A stretch of 64,000 nucleotides of DNA from Cepaea nemoralis (GCA_014155875.1 JACEFZ010028119.1:1-64000); one strand, 5' to 3'; counted from the first letter of the stretch, positions 22,150 to 34,523 are shown. Made by a program: numbers and translations. Notes: generated from the sequence alone by a model not told the origin.

Positions 22150-23766
22150 TGTTATCTTGTCAGGACCTGCAGCCTTTCCTTATTTCATCTTTTTAATAGC
22201 CTTTTCTACTTCAGCCGTTAGTATTTTTGGTCCATCTTGAGTATTATATAATGTTGGTCTATTGACCCTGTTGTCCCAGAATAAATCTTCCGTGTACTAT
22301 GTCCATCTTTTTATTATGTCAGTGTTATTAATTATGATTTCTCCATTTTTTCCTCTGATACAACCGTTTCTTGTTATATTATTTTTCTTCTTTGTAAATC
22401 TTTTTATATGTTCATGCAATTCTTTCGAGTTGTGTTTTATTTCCAGATCCTCTATTTCTTTGCAATGGTGTTGCAGCCACTCCTCTTTGGCAACTCTGCG
22501 CATGTGACGTACTTCTCTATCTATTACTATATACTCTGGAGTGTTCTTTGCTTTCTTTCTTTGAGACATTTTATTCAAGATTTCATCCGTTATCCATAAT
22601 TGGTTTTTCTTATTAATCTTCACTGGCAAGGTGGTATTTGCAATCTGAATGCTGGCTTTTATACTTTCTCATTTTGTATTAATTTTATCCTCGGGATTTT
22701 CACGTCAATATTGTTCCATACTTTCAATGATTAGCCCATTATATCTATGTTTGATTGCAACTAGGTATAGTTGACTTATTTCTGGTTGTTTCAGTGCCGA
22801 TATATCTACTTGAGGTGTCTTCGATTTCCTTATTCCTGGGCTTTTAAGTTTTATTTGTAATTTTAAAACTACAGGATATGGTCAGAGTTGATATCAGCAC
22901 CAGGGTATGTTTTGGAATTTTTAACATTATTTTTAATTCTATTTCTTATCATAATAAAGTAAATTTGGTTTCTTGTTCTATCTCCAGGGCTTTTCCATGT
23001 ATAAAGTTTCCTAGGGTTATGTTTGAAAAATGTGTTGCAAACAATAAGATTGTTTTCTTCACAGAACTGTATCAGCCGTTCTCCTCTGTCGTTTCTGTTT
23101 CCCATACCATATTTCCCATGACAATTACGACTTCTGATGATTTTACAACTTTCAGTGTTTGTTGTAGCCTTCACAGTATTCTTTTAGCTGTTCATAACTA
23201 TAATCAGTTGTTGGAGCATATGTCTGAAGAATTACTATGTTGAACGGTCTTGCCTTAATTTTGAGAAGTATCATCCTATCTTTATGAGTCTAGAATCCAC
23301 TAATATTTTTCTCTAAATCTCGTTTTACTAAAATTCCTACTCCTCTCTCGTGATGATCTCCTCATGAATTAATGAATTCGTAATCTTCTCTCCTTATATA
23401 ACTTGTATCTGTCCATCTTGTTTCAGTTACGCCTAAGATATCTAAATTCATGTTTTTTGCCTCTGCAATAAGGTTATCAAACTTCCCTGCTTGATATAAG
23501 GTGCGTACGTTCCACGTACCAATTCTCAGACTTCTCCTTCTACTTTTCAGGTAGGTATTGTCAGAATGCACCCTTTCAAAAAAATTTGGGATGCATTCGT
23601 CATTATGCACTTCCTTATTCACTATAGGAGTTGTATCTTCCCTGTGAATATTTACAACAGGCTCATCTCCAGGGGGCCAATATTTACTAGTATCGCTCTT
23701 TTCTTGTTCTTGAATTACCATTGCTGTCTTTGGGATTTTACATGGTGAGGTCCCAATCTCTTCCAC
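22150..23766 (-). pseudogene. LINE-D endonuclease and linker region, pseudogene
   Basis: From Met at 23766 a 134-codon frame leads into the apurinic-type endonuclease: LRIGTWNVRTLYQAGKFDNL is the N-terminal block, with the NLDILGVTETRW box containing the catalytic Glu. The second part (23174-22869) has RNDRGERLIQFCEENNLIV, TFFKHNPRKLYTW and a DINSDHIL end that supplies the final Asp-His. The block between them, including the GDFNA motif, is disrupted. A linker frame (22629-22297) precedes the RT. This enzyme nicks target DNA to prime reverse transcription. Confidence 0.8.
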
Positions 23767-24132
23767 GATGGCCAGCCATGTTCACTATCGTGTCCTGAAC
23801 ACGCCTCATGTGTGTCACACACTCTGCTGTTTCGCTTTCGAAGTCGTTGATCTATTAAGATTCATCCGCCTTCTCCACCGTCCCAGTCTTTGTATACTAG
23901 GGATGGACATTCCCTTAGTAGGATATTACCCCTACTTCACTCGTGTAGTTTAGCCAATCAGCCAAGACTGTTGCCCGTGATGTGGCCACCACCGAACACA
24001 AGCGGTATTCGTGGAGCCATACATGAGTTAGGTAAAGAGATGGGAACCAAACAAGATCCTGGTCTATCCCTTGGGATATGGCTGCCACTCACTGTGTATC
24101 CCTCTCTATTTACCCTACACCACACACTACAC

Positions 24133-24338
24133 AAGGGGTGGCCAACCTTTTCAGCAGGCGGGTCAAATTTCAGAAATATTTCCTGCAGGGCTACGCACCT
24201 AATTTTTTTGTGTCAATTAAAGTAAACAAGCAAGCGTGCTACAGCTTCGACCACATAATCGCTTCCCACTCCGCGGGCCGCAACATGACTCCCGGCGGGC
24301 CGCATGCAGCCCGCGGGCCTCAGTGTTGGCCACCCCTG
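24133..24338. mobile_element. hAT-type MITE
   Basis: A 206-bp element. The right end reads inward CAGGGGTGGCCAACACTGAG and the left end AAGGGGTGGCCAACCTTTTC, a typical hAT terminus with the first base changed on the left. It is flanked by the perfect 8-bp duplication CACTACAC (24125-24132 and 24339-24346). There is no coding sequence. Body GC content is higher than its surroundings. Confidence 0.88.
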
Positions 24339-24346
24339 CACTACAC

Positions 24347-24669
24347 CCTAAACCACACAAGAATTTGAAATAAGCATCCGTTAAATTGTTGTAAAAGTCT
24401 CGTTGTTTAAAAAAAAATATATACATTGTAAAATATACGTGATATATAAATGTATATGTAAATTGAATTGGTAATTTTTATTAATTTCAGTTTTAGAAGC
24501 ATCATTTTCCAGAAAAATTTGTCAAATGCGGTGGGGTAAATGTGTCATACATATTTAAATATGCATTTTTAGTCTACGTTTAATCCAATTCATATTATTT
24601 TTGTTTATTAAAAGTTTTTGATTGATCTTATAGTTAATTATTTCAACCCTTAGTGAAATCAGTGGTGCA
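24347..24669. other. AT-rich, no recognised gene
   Basis: Probably the 5' flank of the hAT element that follows, but the expected 5' terminus (CAGTAGTTCCCAACC-like) was not found. Confidence 0.4.
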
Positions 24670-26570
24670 TACAAGAAAAAAAAATCGGCAGTATTCAAAG
24701 GAATATTTAAAATTTGGTTTCATACCCGCGGTCACCTTTTTTGTCTTTTATGCCAATGGACTTGACCATAGAATCAATGAAACGAGGTCGTTTTGAATCA
24801 CATTTGAAGGCGAAACTTAATGCTCACATTAATTCAGATTTGAATTACTTTCAAACTTTAAAGAAAGATTTTGAATAAATAGTAACATTAAAGTCTCTAT
24901 TTACTGCTCATAATGCAACTATCAATCGTACTTTTGAGGCTAGTTATCAAATGTCATTACTCATCGCTAAATATGGGAAAAGTAATATTATAGTGGAGAA
25001 TTTAATCAAACCATCAATATCAGTATTTCTTAAAACACTTTCTGGAAAAAGATGACAAAGGCGTTAAAGTTATGCCACTAAGTAACAATACTGTTAGTAG
25101 AAGAATAGACGAAATGAGTGAGGATATTGAAATACAACTCGTTGAAAAGCTGAAAACAAGAAAATTCTCGGTGCAAATGGATGAATCAACTTTGAGAGAC
25201 AGTGAGGCCGTACTCTTAACTTACGTAAGATATATTGATAAATGTGATTTTGCTGAAGAAATGTTGTTCTTTAAATCATCAGAAAGCACCACTACCTCCA
25301 AAGATATATATAGTAAGCTAAACAAATTACTTAGACGTCAATAATATACTAATGAAAAATATAACCACTTGTGCAGCAGACGGTACTCCTAATATGATGG
25401 GGAAGAAAAATGGTTGCTTAAAATTGATGAAAGATGAGAATCCAGAAATGCTTCTCGTGCATTGTGTTATTCACAGGGAAAACCTGGTAGCTAAAAACAT
25501 TTCGCCTGTTCTAAATGAAGTACTACATTTAGTTATAAAGTTTGTCAATGCTATTAAAGCTAGTGCCAAACGTGAACGTCTCTTCTTCAAGTTATTTTGT
25601 GAAGAACAAAATGAAGACCATGTGAGACTTATACTTCACACTGAAGTAAGATGGCTCTCGAAAGGGATTTGTTGGAAAAGATTTATGGAACTATGCGATA
25701 CTCTTAGTGATGTTTTAAGCGACAAACCTGAAATGAAAAATCTGTTGACGGTCGATATTAAGGCATTTGTGAGTTATTTAGTAGATATCTTTGAAAATCT
25801 AAATATATTAAATAAACAACTTCAAGGAACAAATAAAACTCTTGTCGATGCAAAAGCGTATTTATTTGGTTTAATTACCTTTATTGAATCATGTCAGACA
25901 TATATTTACAACAAAAAATTTTGAAAAGTTTCAATTGCTCCAAAAATGTGAAGTGACTGATACCGTTACATATGTTATTTTCGATCATCTGAAAATTTTA
26001 TCGGCTGATTTAAAAGAAAGATTTTCTTATTTGAAACAAATTTATTTCCCAACTTGGATGATGCAGCCAATGTTAGTGGATTTGTCTGATATTTCAAATA
26101 TGCAGTATCAAGAAGAACTCACAGAAATGCAAATGACGAGTCAATTAAAACTTTATATAATATAAAAGGAGCGATGGCATGGCTTTGTGAGGAAATCGAA
26201 ATAAAATATCAAAATGCAACCAAATGTGCAAGAGAACTATTGTTACCGTTTCCATCTTCACATTTAGCTGAATGCGGATTTAGTGCCATAAATGATTGGG
26301 TGTTTAAAAAAATAAATCGGCTGGATATTCTTCTTCTTCTTCTTCTGCGTTCATCCGGAGTTTTTTCCCGGATGTGATTGCGTTGTGCCTGTTTACAGCA
26401 GAGCTGCGTTCTTGCGCCGTTAGGCAGACACATCCGACTTCTGCGGGCATTTGTTGACCGGGTTAACCTTCCCGGGGGGGGGGGGGGGGGCTGGATATAA
26501 CGGGGAGACTTGAGATTGAAGTTAACTAAATTGGAACATGGCATAAAATATCTTTGCAGCACGCATCAAT
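24670..26570 (+). pseudogene. hAT transposase pseudogene (ZBED-type)
   Basis: Blocks in order: a RQYSKEYLKFGF start (about 24690) preceding a degenerate BED-type finger; LIAKYGKSNIIVENLI; NNTVSRRIDEMSEDIE (25086 onward); FSVQMDEST with the first catalytic Asp; TTCAADGTPNMMGKKNG with the second Asp (25362 onward); LVHCVIHRENLVAKN with the C-x2-H pair; RWLSKGICWKRFMEL; and the C-terminal dimerisation block HLAECGFSAINDWVFKKINR, which holds the final Glu. Frameshifts or stops occur near 24860, 25340 and 25921 and a stop lies at 26163. The last codons (RLDI then TGRLEIEV) are split by SINE-alpha. Once a cut-and-paste transposase; this copy is dead. Confidence 0.88.
26329..26488 (-). mobile_element. 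SINE-alpha (GAA-tailed), copy 1
   Basis: Minus-strand unit with a C run (the G run at 26474-26490 on the plus strand), then CCGGGAAGGTTAACCCGGTC, a body ending ACTCCGGATGAACGCAG and a (GAA)n tail. It is flanked by GGCTGGATAT (26319-26328 and 26489-26498) and sits inside the hAT transposase. Other copies are at 54283-54416 and at the 3' end of LINE-B (39035-39181). Confidence 0.88.
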
Positions 26571-27010
26571 CGCAAGAATCTCACTAAATTTAAATAATAA
26601 ATAATTACTAATAATTAAAATAATATAGAAAAATCTTTCATGAAAATTATTGTGTACTTGAATTTCAGTTCTCCATTATATGTTTTGACAATGTACTTAA
26701 CTGTGCTTGTTCAATAATTTCCTAGTGATTTCTTCCTAAAACCTATCATTCAAGTTTCCTTTAGTGAACATTTCAATTTTTGAATATTAAAAATTATGTA
26801 TATTTTAGGGGTGGGGGTGGGGGTGGGGATAAGAATCTTAGAAAGGATTAGGTGGGGCACAGCACAATCAAGGTTGGGAACTACTGCTCTAGCCTGTTTA
26901 TTTTATGCCCAAACGATTTTACTGGCTTATCTCCCTTGCAACATTTCCAATATCATTCGTGTTCTCCAGTACTTTATCAACAAAGACAATTCGGCCAAGT
27001 GAAGTGGTGC

Positions 27011-27378
27011 AGAGACGGGCACTTGCCACCCACCTACCTAGCTACCTACCTACCTAGCTACCTACCTACCTACCTACCTACCTACCTACCTACCTACCTA
27101 GCTACCTACCTACCTAACTAACCATTACCCACTTACCTACCTACCTACCTGCCTGCCTACTTACCTACCTACCTACCTACCTACCTACCTGCCTGCCTGC
27201 CTACCTGCCTGCCTTCCTACCTGCCTACTTTCCTACCTACCTACCTACCTGCCTACCTATCTATCTACTTTCCTACCTACCTACCTACCTACCTACCTAC
27301 CTAACTGCCTGCCTGCCTGCCTACCTACCTACCTACCTGCCTACCTGCCTGCCTGCCAGTCTACCTACCTACCTACCT
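27011..27378. repeat. (CTAC)/(CTGC)n microsatellite
   Basis: About 370 bp of CTAC units with CTGC, CTAA and TTAC variants. Confidence 0.95.
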
Positions 27379-27379
27379 G

Positions 27380-27884
27380 TCTGTTTATATGTGTTTGGAG
27401 GTGTGTGGGTGGGTAGTGGAGGATGTGTGGGTGAGTGAGTGTGTGTGGTTTTGTGGATGGGTAGGGGATGTGTGTGTGTTTGGGTGGGGATATGTGTGTG
27501 GTTGTTAGTTAGGGATATGTGTGTGGTGTGTGGGTGGGGATTTTTGTGGTGTGTTGGTGGGGGTATGTGCGTGGTAGGTGGGTTAGGATATCTGTGTGGG
27601 TGTGGGTGGGGGATATATGTGTGGTGTGTGGGTGGGGGATATGTGTGTGGTTTGTAGGTGGGTGATATGTGGTGGTGTGTCGGTATGGGATGTGTGTGTG
27701 GGGGATATATGTGTGTGGTGTGTGGGTGGGGGATGTGTGTGGTGTGTGGGTGGGGGATATGTGTGTGGTGGGGGATATGTGTGTGGTGGGGGATGTGAGT
27801 TAGGGAATGTGTGGGTTGGTGGGGAATGTATGTGTGGGTGGTGTGGAGTGTGAGTGGATTGGAAATGTATAGGTGGGTAGGGAG

Positions 27885-27923
<39 letters not shown>

Positions 27924-28350
27924 GGGAGATGTGCGTTGGTGGGGATGTGTGTGTATGGGTTGGAGATGTGTGAGTGGATGATGGGTGTGTGGATGGGTGC
28001 CGGATGTGTGGGTTGGTGGGTGTGTGTGTGGGTGGGGAATGTGTGGTCGAGGGAGGTGTGGTTGAGGGATGGGTGGTTGGGGGTGTGGGTGGGTTGCTAG
28101 AGGATGTGTGGTGGGGGCTTGGTGTGTGGGTTAGAATGTGTGGGTTAGGATGTGTATGGGGGTGGGTGCGGGATGTGTGGGTTGGTGGGGGATGTTTGCG
28201 TGGGTGGGTGAGTGTGTGTGGGTTGGGGGAACGGGTGGGAGAAGTGTGTGTGGGTGGGGGATGGGTTTGGGAGGGAGATGGGTTGGTTGGTGGGGTATGT
28301 ATGTGTCTCTGGATGTGTGTGTGTCTGGGTGGAGTGATGGGTGGGTGAGT
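27380..28350. repeat. Degenerate G/T-rich simple repeat
   Basis: Almost 1 kb of GTGTGTGGGTGGGGGATATG-type units in which the plus strand is nearly free of C. Many GGG and GGGG runs lie close together. Units vary in length and no fixed period is seen. Long Gly/Val/Cys open frames on the plus strand and Pro/His/Thr frames on the minus strand are translation artefacts. Confidence 0.92.
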
Positions 28351-29062
28351 GGGAAATGTGCCTCATAACATGGTAATTTGCATTGTTTATGTTTACAACA
28401 TTCATTTGACAATGTTTGTTTTCCTTCCTATGTGAATGTATAATGCACTATTGATGAACGAAAGATGAGTGATTGGAAGGGCCGAATGTAAGACGGGCCT
28501 GCGTGCCCAATTTGTGACCATTTTAAAATAAAGATAAATTGAATTGAATTAAATTGAATTGTCTGTCTTGCTGATTCACTGCCTATCTGTCTGTCTGTGA
28601 GTCTACTGGCCTTTCTGTCTGATTGCCTGTTTTTGTTTGTTTGTTTGTTTTTTAAAATATATATGAACAAAACAATATGTTGATAACATTATCATTTAAA
28701 CCAGTTTTGAAGCAATATCAAATAGGACAACAAACAAAGATTCTCCTTTTATTAAAAACGTGCATCGCATTGATGAACTGAGAGGGTGGCCTGGCGGAAT
28801 ACCAACAGAAAAGGTGATCTAGAAATCCAAGGACCCATGGACACGTACGCCAATTGGCATGGCACGTCATGATGCTATTGATGTATCATATTCAATATTC
28901 TCTCTACACTCCAGCCTGGGGTTTAGACCTGACATTGTGTGATTGAATGACTGCCAGTATGGCACGGCATTGTGTGGAGATAAGAGCAGATACCAGTACT
29001 GAATGATAAAGACGACAGCTGGCTGTTATTGTTCTTTCCTCTTCTTTATTCTCATAGCGCAC
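28351..29062. other. No intact gene; possible LINE 3' tail
   Basis: At 28490-28560 a GCCTGCGTGCCCAATTTGTG segment is followed by AAATAAAGATAAATTG and (AATTG)n, the form of a non-LTR 3' end with a pentanucleotide tail. Near 28840-28880 there is a weak match to the LINE-C 3' end (ATTGGCATGGCACGTCATGA). Confidence 0.4.
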
Positions 29063-29074
29063 CAAGTGCCTGTT

Positions 29075-29323
29075 TAAAATTTTTTTAATTCGCATATCCT
29101 TTACAGGACATCGCTGTCAACATCAGCATCTTTCAGCTGATTGTTGATTTCTTGGTAAGATTACGCTCAGTAGTTTGCCATTGATTTCTGAGCGGCCGGC
29201 TCAGTTATCCCGCAAGTCACCAACGCGGGGAGAACCGTTTCCAATTCTCGCGCGCTGCATTATCCTGCGTGGATAAACGGGATTACGAAGAAAGTCGTGT
29301 AACCCCTCGGCCAGAGAGACCGT
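29075..29323 (-). mobile_element. SINE-gamma, tRNA-derived, copy 2
   Basis: Same organisation as copy 1: on the minus strand it starts CGGTCTCTCTGGCCGAGGGG and ends GATATGCGAATTAAAAAAAT. It is flanked by CAAGTGCCTGTT (29063-29074 and 29324-29335). The B-box region is more diverged than in the copy at 53481. Confidence 0.9.
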
Positions 29324-29335
29324 CAAGTGCCTGTT

Positions 29336-31856
29336 AGTCTACACAAATATGTATCTAGCACCATATGCCCAATGCACATTAATGCAGTACAAAAGGTCTT
29401 TTAACTTTACTCACTTTCTAGATACTTCTTTATGGTTGGTGTAATTTTCCAACTGTAGCCTTCTAGGGATTTGCCAGCCACATGCCAGTTCTCCTTGGTC
29501 CTTCCTTGCACGCTGCAATATTGGCTACAGAGTAATTATTCTAGGATTCCCTTCAAGGTCCCAGTAACAAACGGGCGAATATCTCTCAATACCAGTCACA
29601 AAATATATTCCATAAGAACTTTAGTATCACCCCAGTTAGAGGAATCACGTACGAGAGTGCAGTCCTTGCTCCACGTGAAACATTAGCTAAGGTCTAAGGG
29701 CCAAGGCAAATGTCAAAATCCTCCAACCAAATATGGAAGGACTTCAGAGTAAAATAAGAAAACTTGTAGAAATGCTGCATAAACATGAAGTGCACGTTTT
29801 TCTGTTTGCAATAAATCATCCTTTCCTCAGAAGGAAATAAACATACACTGGTATACTCATATATCAGAATGACCCATATGTCTAGGTCTAATGACTTTCT
29901 TGGACACATGCCCTTTGTAGACTAAGCTTATGCTTGATCAGATTAGTCAGTAGATCTTCTCCTCAGTCGCCTTTTATGGCAGGCGTGGTAGACTACACTA
30001 TTGCTAATCTTCCCTTATAGACCCGACAACACACGGGAGTCTTATGACCTTGGTAAAAAACAATGTCCAATCTACCGTAAGCAACAACAGTGTGACCAAC
30101 ACTGGCCACTGGAAACATAGATACGGGACACAGATAACATCAAGCATACAATACACAGTATCTGATGCAGTCCGACCATTAGTCTATCGGATTTCGAACA
30201 AGCAGTGGTGTAATCTGTCATAGTTGATGACTTCAATGCCCTTATGCCATCGTTTAGATACGGCCGATTCAGCAACAGCTGATTAAAAGTAGAGGAACTA
30301 TGGTATACTTCCAGCCTAATGCTACCACATAATAATGAAATTTCATCCTTTCATAGACCACTATTCCAAAGCGCAGTCGGTAACATTTGTATCAGCTGAC
30401 TTGACAGAAGATACTACCAACATCGTCTGTGAAGATGCAGGCAGTGGCTATCGTGATGTACTAATCAAAATTGTGACATCAAAAGCGTCACGGAGATTAC
30501 ACCATGGAACTGTCAGAAAGCAGACTGGAGCCGTTATAATCCCGATGCTGATGCTGGGTTAGACACACTCATTAGAACAGATGCCAGCAGTATAACCTAA
30601 AACAACATATGCACTATAATTCCTGCAGGTGTCAAAATTAGATTCCATGGGTGAAGCGCAAAAAATACTTACTCGACCGAAGTTCTGACCTAACTGAGCA
30701 GTCAGGTAGGTTAGCATGGGAAGACAGCAAAGGTATGGTATCTCAGTAAAGATACACAAACATGAAACACCGTAAAAAGCAACCCATCATCGACAATCTA
30801 GACATACACAGATGGTTCAGCATGTAAGGCTAACTTTAGACTTGTAAAATATGTCATAGACATGATGTACCGATGAATCCTGTAGTAAAATCTGCTCCAA
30901 CTATGAAACGAGGACTATTATAATCAGATTTGTCACTGACCCGCTACATTAGCATTTTGACTCTGTGGATGACAAGTCATGTTTTGTAGTCATTTTCAGC
31001 AATGCTATACCTGTCCTGCAGATATTGAAAACAAAAACACACCGTGTCAAAGCAAACACAGCTCTCTATTAGGAAGGTCATTCCTCAACACAATAACATC
31101 CCACTTAATCATTATTACATTAAAGAGATTCCACGGTCAAAGGGGCTTATCGAAAATTGGAATTCCCATAGACGTAACAAAAAAGGAGCTGTAAAACAAC
31201 AAAGAGACAGACGTTACAGCATAAGAGCAGTGCAACAGATTCTGAAAACTGTTCAAGATAAGAGCAAGACCGTTTGAACAGATGGGAACAAGGGCTCGGG
31301 CCGAACTCTGTTTAATAAAATGTCCCAAACAGAAGTCAATATCAATATGAATGGCCTTAGCGGAAAAAAAACTGGAGCCTAAATGGTCAGTTTCTAACTG
31401 GGCATGCTAGAATCAATAGCTGTCTAAAGAATATCAGTCCCCAACTTGCAATCTCATTGAAGAGATTGTTCTCACCATCGACCAGATTCTTTTTCAATCT
31501 CCTGTACTCAGGGAAAAGCTGTTACAGCCGTCTCCAACATTTGCAAACTTCTTCGTGGGTTCTTTAAACAGCTGCATAGCTTTGGGATAATCATCGCCAA
31601 CGACAGCACCAATCAATAACCAATCAATCAACCAATCATCTCCGCACAGTTAAATGATGTGTTTTACTAATACAGTATGTAATGTATAGGGTAACCAATG
31701 AATATGGTTGATAGTAGAATGAATCAAGATCAGTAGGCAGTGAGGTTATTGGCATTGAGTGTATTACAAAAGGTAAAAACAATGAGTTTTGCTTGTGTAG
31801 AATGAATCCAGCACAGTAAACAATGAGTTTTTTTTTCAGCAGTTGACACTGGGCAG
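29336..31856. other. No intact gene; scattered retroelement relics
   Basis: A relative of the 1385-1570 repeat lies in reverse at about 29955-30040. Near 30217-30275 the plus strand reads VIVDDFNALMPSFRYGRFSN, which looks like a decayed LINE endonuclease box (IxGDFNA...YG). No frame longer than about 80 codons and no clear element boundary. Confidence 0.4.
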
Positions 31857-31913
31857 CAACTGTTACCAAATATTTATAACAGGAGGCCAGACCCAGTGAA
31901 TTGCTAGCAAGCT

Positions 31914-33540
31914 TTTGTGACGGGAGGTGTAGTAGACAATACAATTTACCAAACGTTTGTGACGGGATGTGTAGTAGACAATACAATTTACCAAACGGTT
32001 GTGACGGGATGTGTAGTAGACAATACAATTTACCAAACTGTTGTGACGGGAGGTGTAGTAGACAATACAATTTACCAAACTGTTGTGGTGGGAGGCGTAG
32101 TAGACAATACATTTTACCAAACGGTTGTGACTGGGATGTGTAGTAGACAATACATTTTACCAAACGGTTGTGATGGGATGTGTAGTAGACAATACATTTT
32201 ACCAAACGGTTGTGACGGGATGTGTAGTAGACAATACAATTTACCAAACGGTTGTGATGGGATGTGTAGTAGACAATACATTTTACCAAACGGTTGTGAC
32301 GGGATGTGTAGTAGACAATACAATTTACCAAACGGTTGTGACGGGAGGTGTAGTAGACAATACAATTTACCAAACGGTTGTGACGGGATGTGTAGTAGAC
32401 AATACATTTTACCAAACGGTTGTGACGGGAGGTGTAGTAGACAATACATTTTACCAAACGGTTGTGACGGGAGGTGTAGTAGACAATACATTTTACCAAA
32501 CGGTTGTGACGAGATGTGTAGTAGACAATACATTTTACCAAATGGTTGTGACGGGATGTGTAGTAGACAAAACATTTTACCAAACGGTTGTGACGGGAGG
32601 TGTAGTAGACAATACATTTTACCAAACGGTTGTGACGGGAGGTGTAGTAGACAATACATTTTACCAAACGGTTGTGACGGGATGTGTAGTAGACAATACA
32701 TTTTACCAAACGGTTGTGATGGGATGTGTAGTAGACAATACATTTTACCAAACGGTTGTGACGGGATATGTAGTAGACAATACATTTTACCAAACGGTTG
32801 TGACGGGAGGTGTAGTAGACAATACATTTTACCAAACGGTTGTGACGGGAGGTGTAGTAGACAATACATTTTACCAAACGGTTGTGATGGGATGTGTAGT
32901 AGACAATACATTTTACCAAACGGTTGTGACGGGATGTGTAGTAGACAATACATTTTACCAAACGGTTGTGATGGGATGTGTAGTAGACAATACATTTTAC
33001 CAAACGGTTGTGATGGGATGTGTAGTAGACAATACATTTTACCAAACGGTTGTGATGGGATGTGTAGTAGACAATACATTTTACCAAACGGTTGTGATGG
33101 GATGTGTAGTAGACAATACATTTTACCAAACGGTTGTGATGGGATGTGTAGTAGACAATACATTTTACCAAACGGTTGTGATGGGATGTGTAGTAGACAA
33201 TACATTTTACCAAACGGTTGTGACGGGATGTGTAGTAGACAATACATTTTACCAAACGGTTGTGACGGGAGGTGTAGTAGACAATACATTTTACCAAACG
33301 GTTGTGATGGGATGGGTAGTAGACAATACAGTTTACCAAACGGTTGTGACGGGAGGTGTAGTAGACAATACATTTTACCAAACGTTTGTGACGGGATGTG
33401 TAGTAGACAATACATTTTACCAAACGTTTGTGACGGGAAGTGTAGTAGGCAATACATTTTACCAAACGGTTGTGACGGAAGGTGTAGTAGGCAATAATTG
33501 TAACCAAATGTTTGTGACGGGAGGCCATTAATAATAGACA
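31914..33540. repeat. 42-bp minisatellite, about 38 copies
   Basis: Head-to-tail 42-bp units (GTAGTAGACAATACATTTTA then CCAAACGGTTGTGACGGGATGT). Units differ at a few diagnostic positions (ATG/AGG, CAATTT/CATTTT, GACGGG/GATGGG, ACGTTT/ACGGTT). Because 42 is a multiple of three and the unit lacks stops in several frames, two plus-strand and two minus-strand frames stay open for more than 1.3 kb each. I see no start context, codon-bias or composition argument that any is a protein. Edge units (31857-31913 and 33490-33552) are the most diverged. Related units continue at 48501-48620, beyond the inserted elements. Confidence 0.95.
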
Positions 33541-33552
33541 ATAACTGTTACC

Positions 33553-34070
33553 CCAGCTAAGCGAAACACAACTTGAATTTAGGAAAAACAAAGGATGCAC
33601 AGATGCCATTTTTGCTTTTAGACAACTTATAGAAAAATCAATCGAATTCAATGAAACACTCTACTTAGCCTTTGTCGACCAAGAAATTGCATCTGATAGA
33701 GTAGATAGAAACAAGCTGTGGGAAATCCTTAAACAATATGGTGTGAGTACACATCTAACAAACCTATGTAGAAGCTTACATAACAACAGTGAATGCATAG
33801 TGAGAGCAACTGTAGGACACTCAGAGCCTTTCACCATAAGATCCGGAGTACGACAAGGTTGTGTCCTGTCCCCTCTCTTGTTTATAACATATATAGACAA
33901 CATATGTAAAGAAACCAGCCAAACAGAGACCGCAAGATCACCGCATGACGAGAACATAGAAGAAGAACCATCTGCAAACCTAAGCATTAGAGAACCCTTG
34001 TTTGCGGACAACCAAGCACTAATAGCAAAATCATATGCTGAATTACAAGACCACATAAATAGTCTAAACC
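33553..34070 (+). pseudogene. LINE-A reverse transcriptase, segment 1 (host of nested insertions)
   Basis: First exposed part of a 5'-truncated LINE-A copy inserted into the 42-bp minisatellite. It encodes RT palm sequence: QLEFRKNKGCTDAIFAFRQL, LAFVDQEIASDRVDRNKLW (IDxxKAFD position), FTIRSGVRQGCVLSPLLF, then LFADNQALIAKSYAELQDHI. The catalytic box reads FADN where FADD is expected, so this copy could not polymerise even before it was split. The frame breaks at 34070, where LINE-B entered after ...NSLN. Confidence 0.88.
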
Positions 34071-34219
34071 CCCCTCTGCTGTGTGTCCACCGTGACGAGG
34101 TAGAGGGGCTTGTGCGTCCCAATGACCCCAAGAGCTATGCTGACGGTAGCACAGCTACTGGTAGGGCCACCCATGTCGGACAGGTCAAGGGAGAGGGACC
34201 AGACAAAGAGACACACAAA

Positions 34220-34515
34220 CCTGCTGCCTTGTAGGTAGACTGGGGACAGTCAAAGGCTTGACAAAGCAGTGCAACGTAAAACCTGCTGCCTTGTAGGTAG
34301 ACTGGGGACAGTCAAAGGCTAGGGAAAGCATCCCGAATAAATGCTTGTCGAAATCGGATGTACTGAGCCACAGGCTTGACAAAGCAGTGCAACGTAAAAC
34401 CTGCTGCCTTGTAGGTAGACTGGGGACAGTCAAAGGCTAGGGAAAGCATCCCGAATAAATGCTTGTCGAAATCGGATGTACTGAGCCACAGGCTTGACAA
34501 AGCAGTGCAACGTAA
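34220..34515 (+). repeat. 5' monomer repeats of LINE-B
   Basis: Three tandem units starting CCTGCTGCCTTGTAGGTAGA: a 62-bp short unit at 34220, a 118-bp unit at 34282 and a ~116-bp unit at 34400. The short unit lacks the central GAATAAATGCTTGTCGAAAT segment. They lie directly upstream of the ORF and resemble the repeated promoter monomers known in some LINE 5' untranslated regions; a promoter role here is inference. Confidence 0.85.
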
Positions 34516-34523
34516 CTTAATTC

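Larger units (their letters stand above)
24670..26886 (+). mobile_element. hAT element (ZBED/Charlie-like), 5' end missing
   Basis: Carries a decayed transposase (24670-26570) followed by AT-rich 3' flank and a right terminus that reads inward CAGTAGTTCCCAACCTTG (26886-26869). Its 3' flank matches the hAT remnant at 160-430 almost base for base. A 160-bp SINE-alpha interrupts the last codons. The left terminus is not visible. Confidence 0.8.

Noticed and set aside
31636..33651. Long open frames of 671, 526, 475 and 453 codons
   Set aside because: All are translations of one 42-bp minisatellite, open in four frames at once. There is no start context, domain or single favoured frame.
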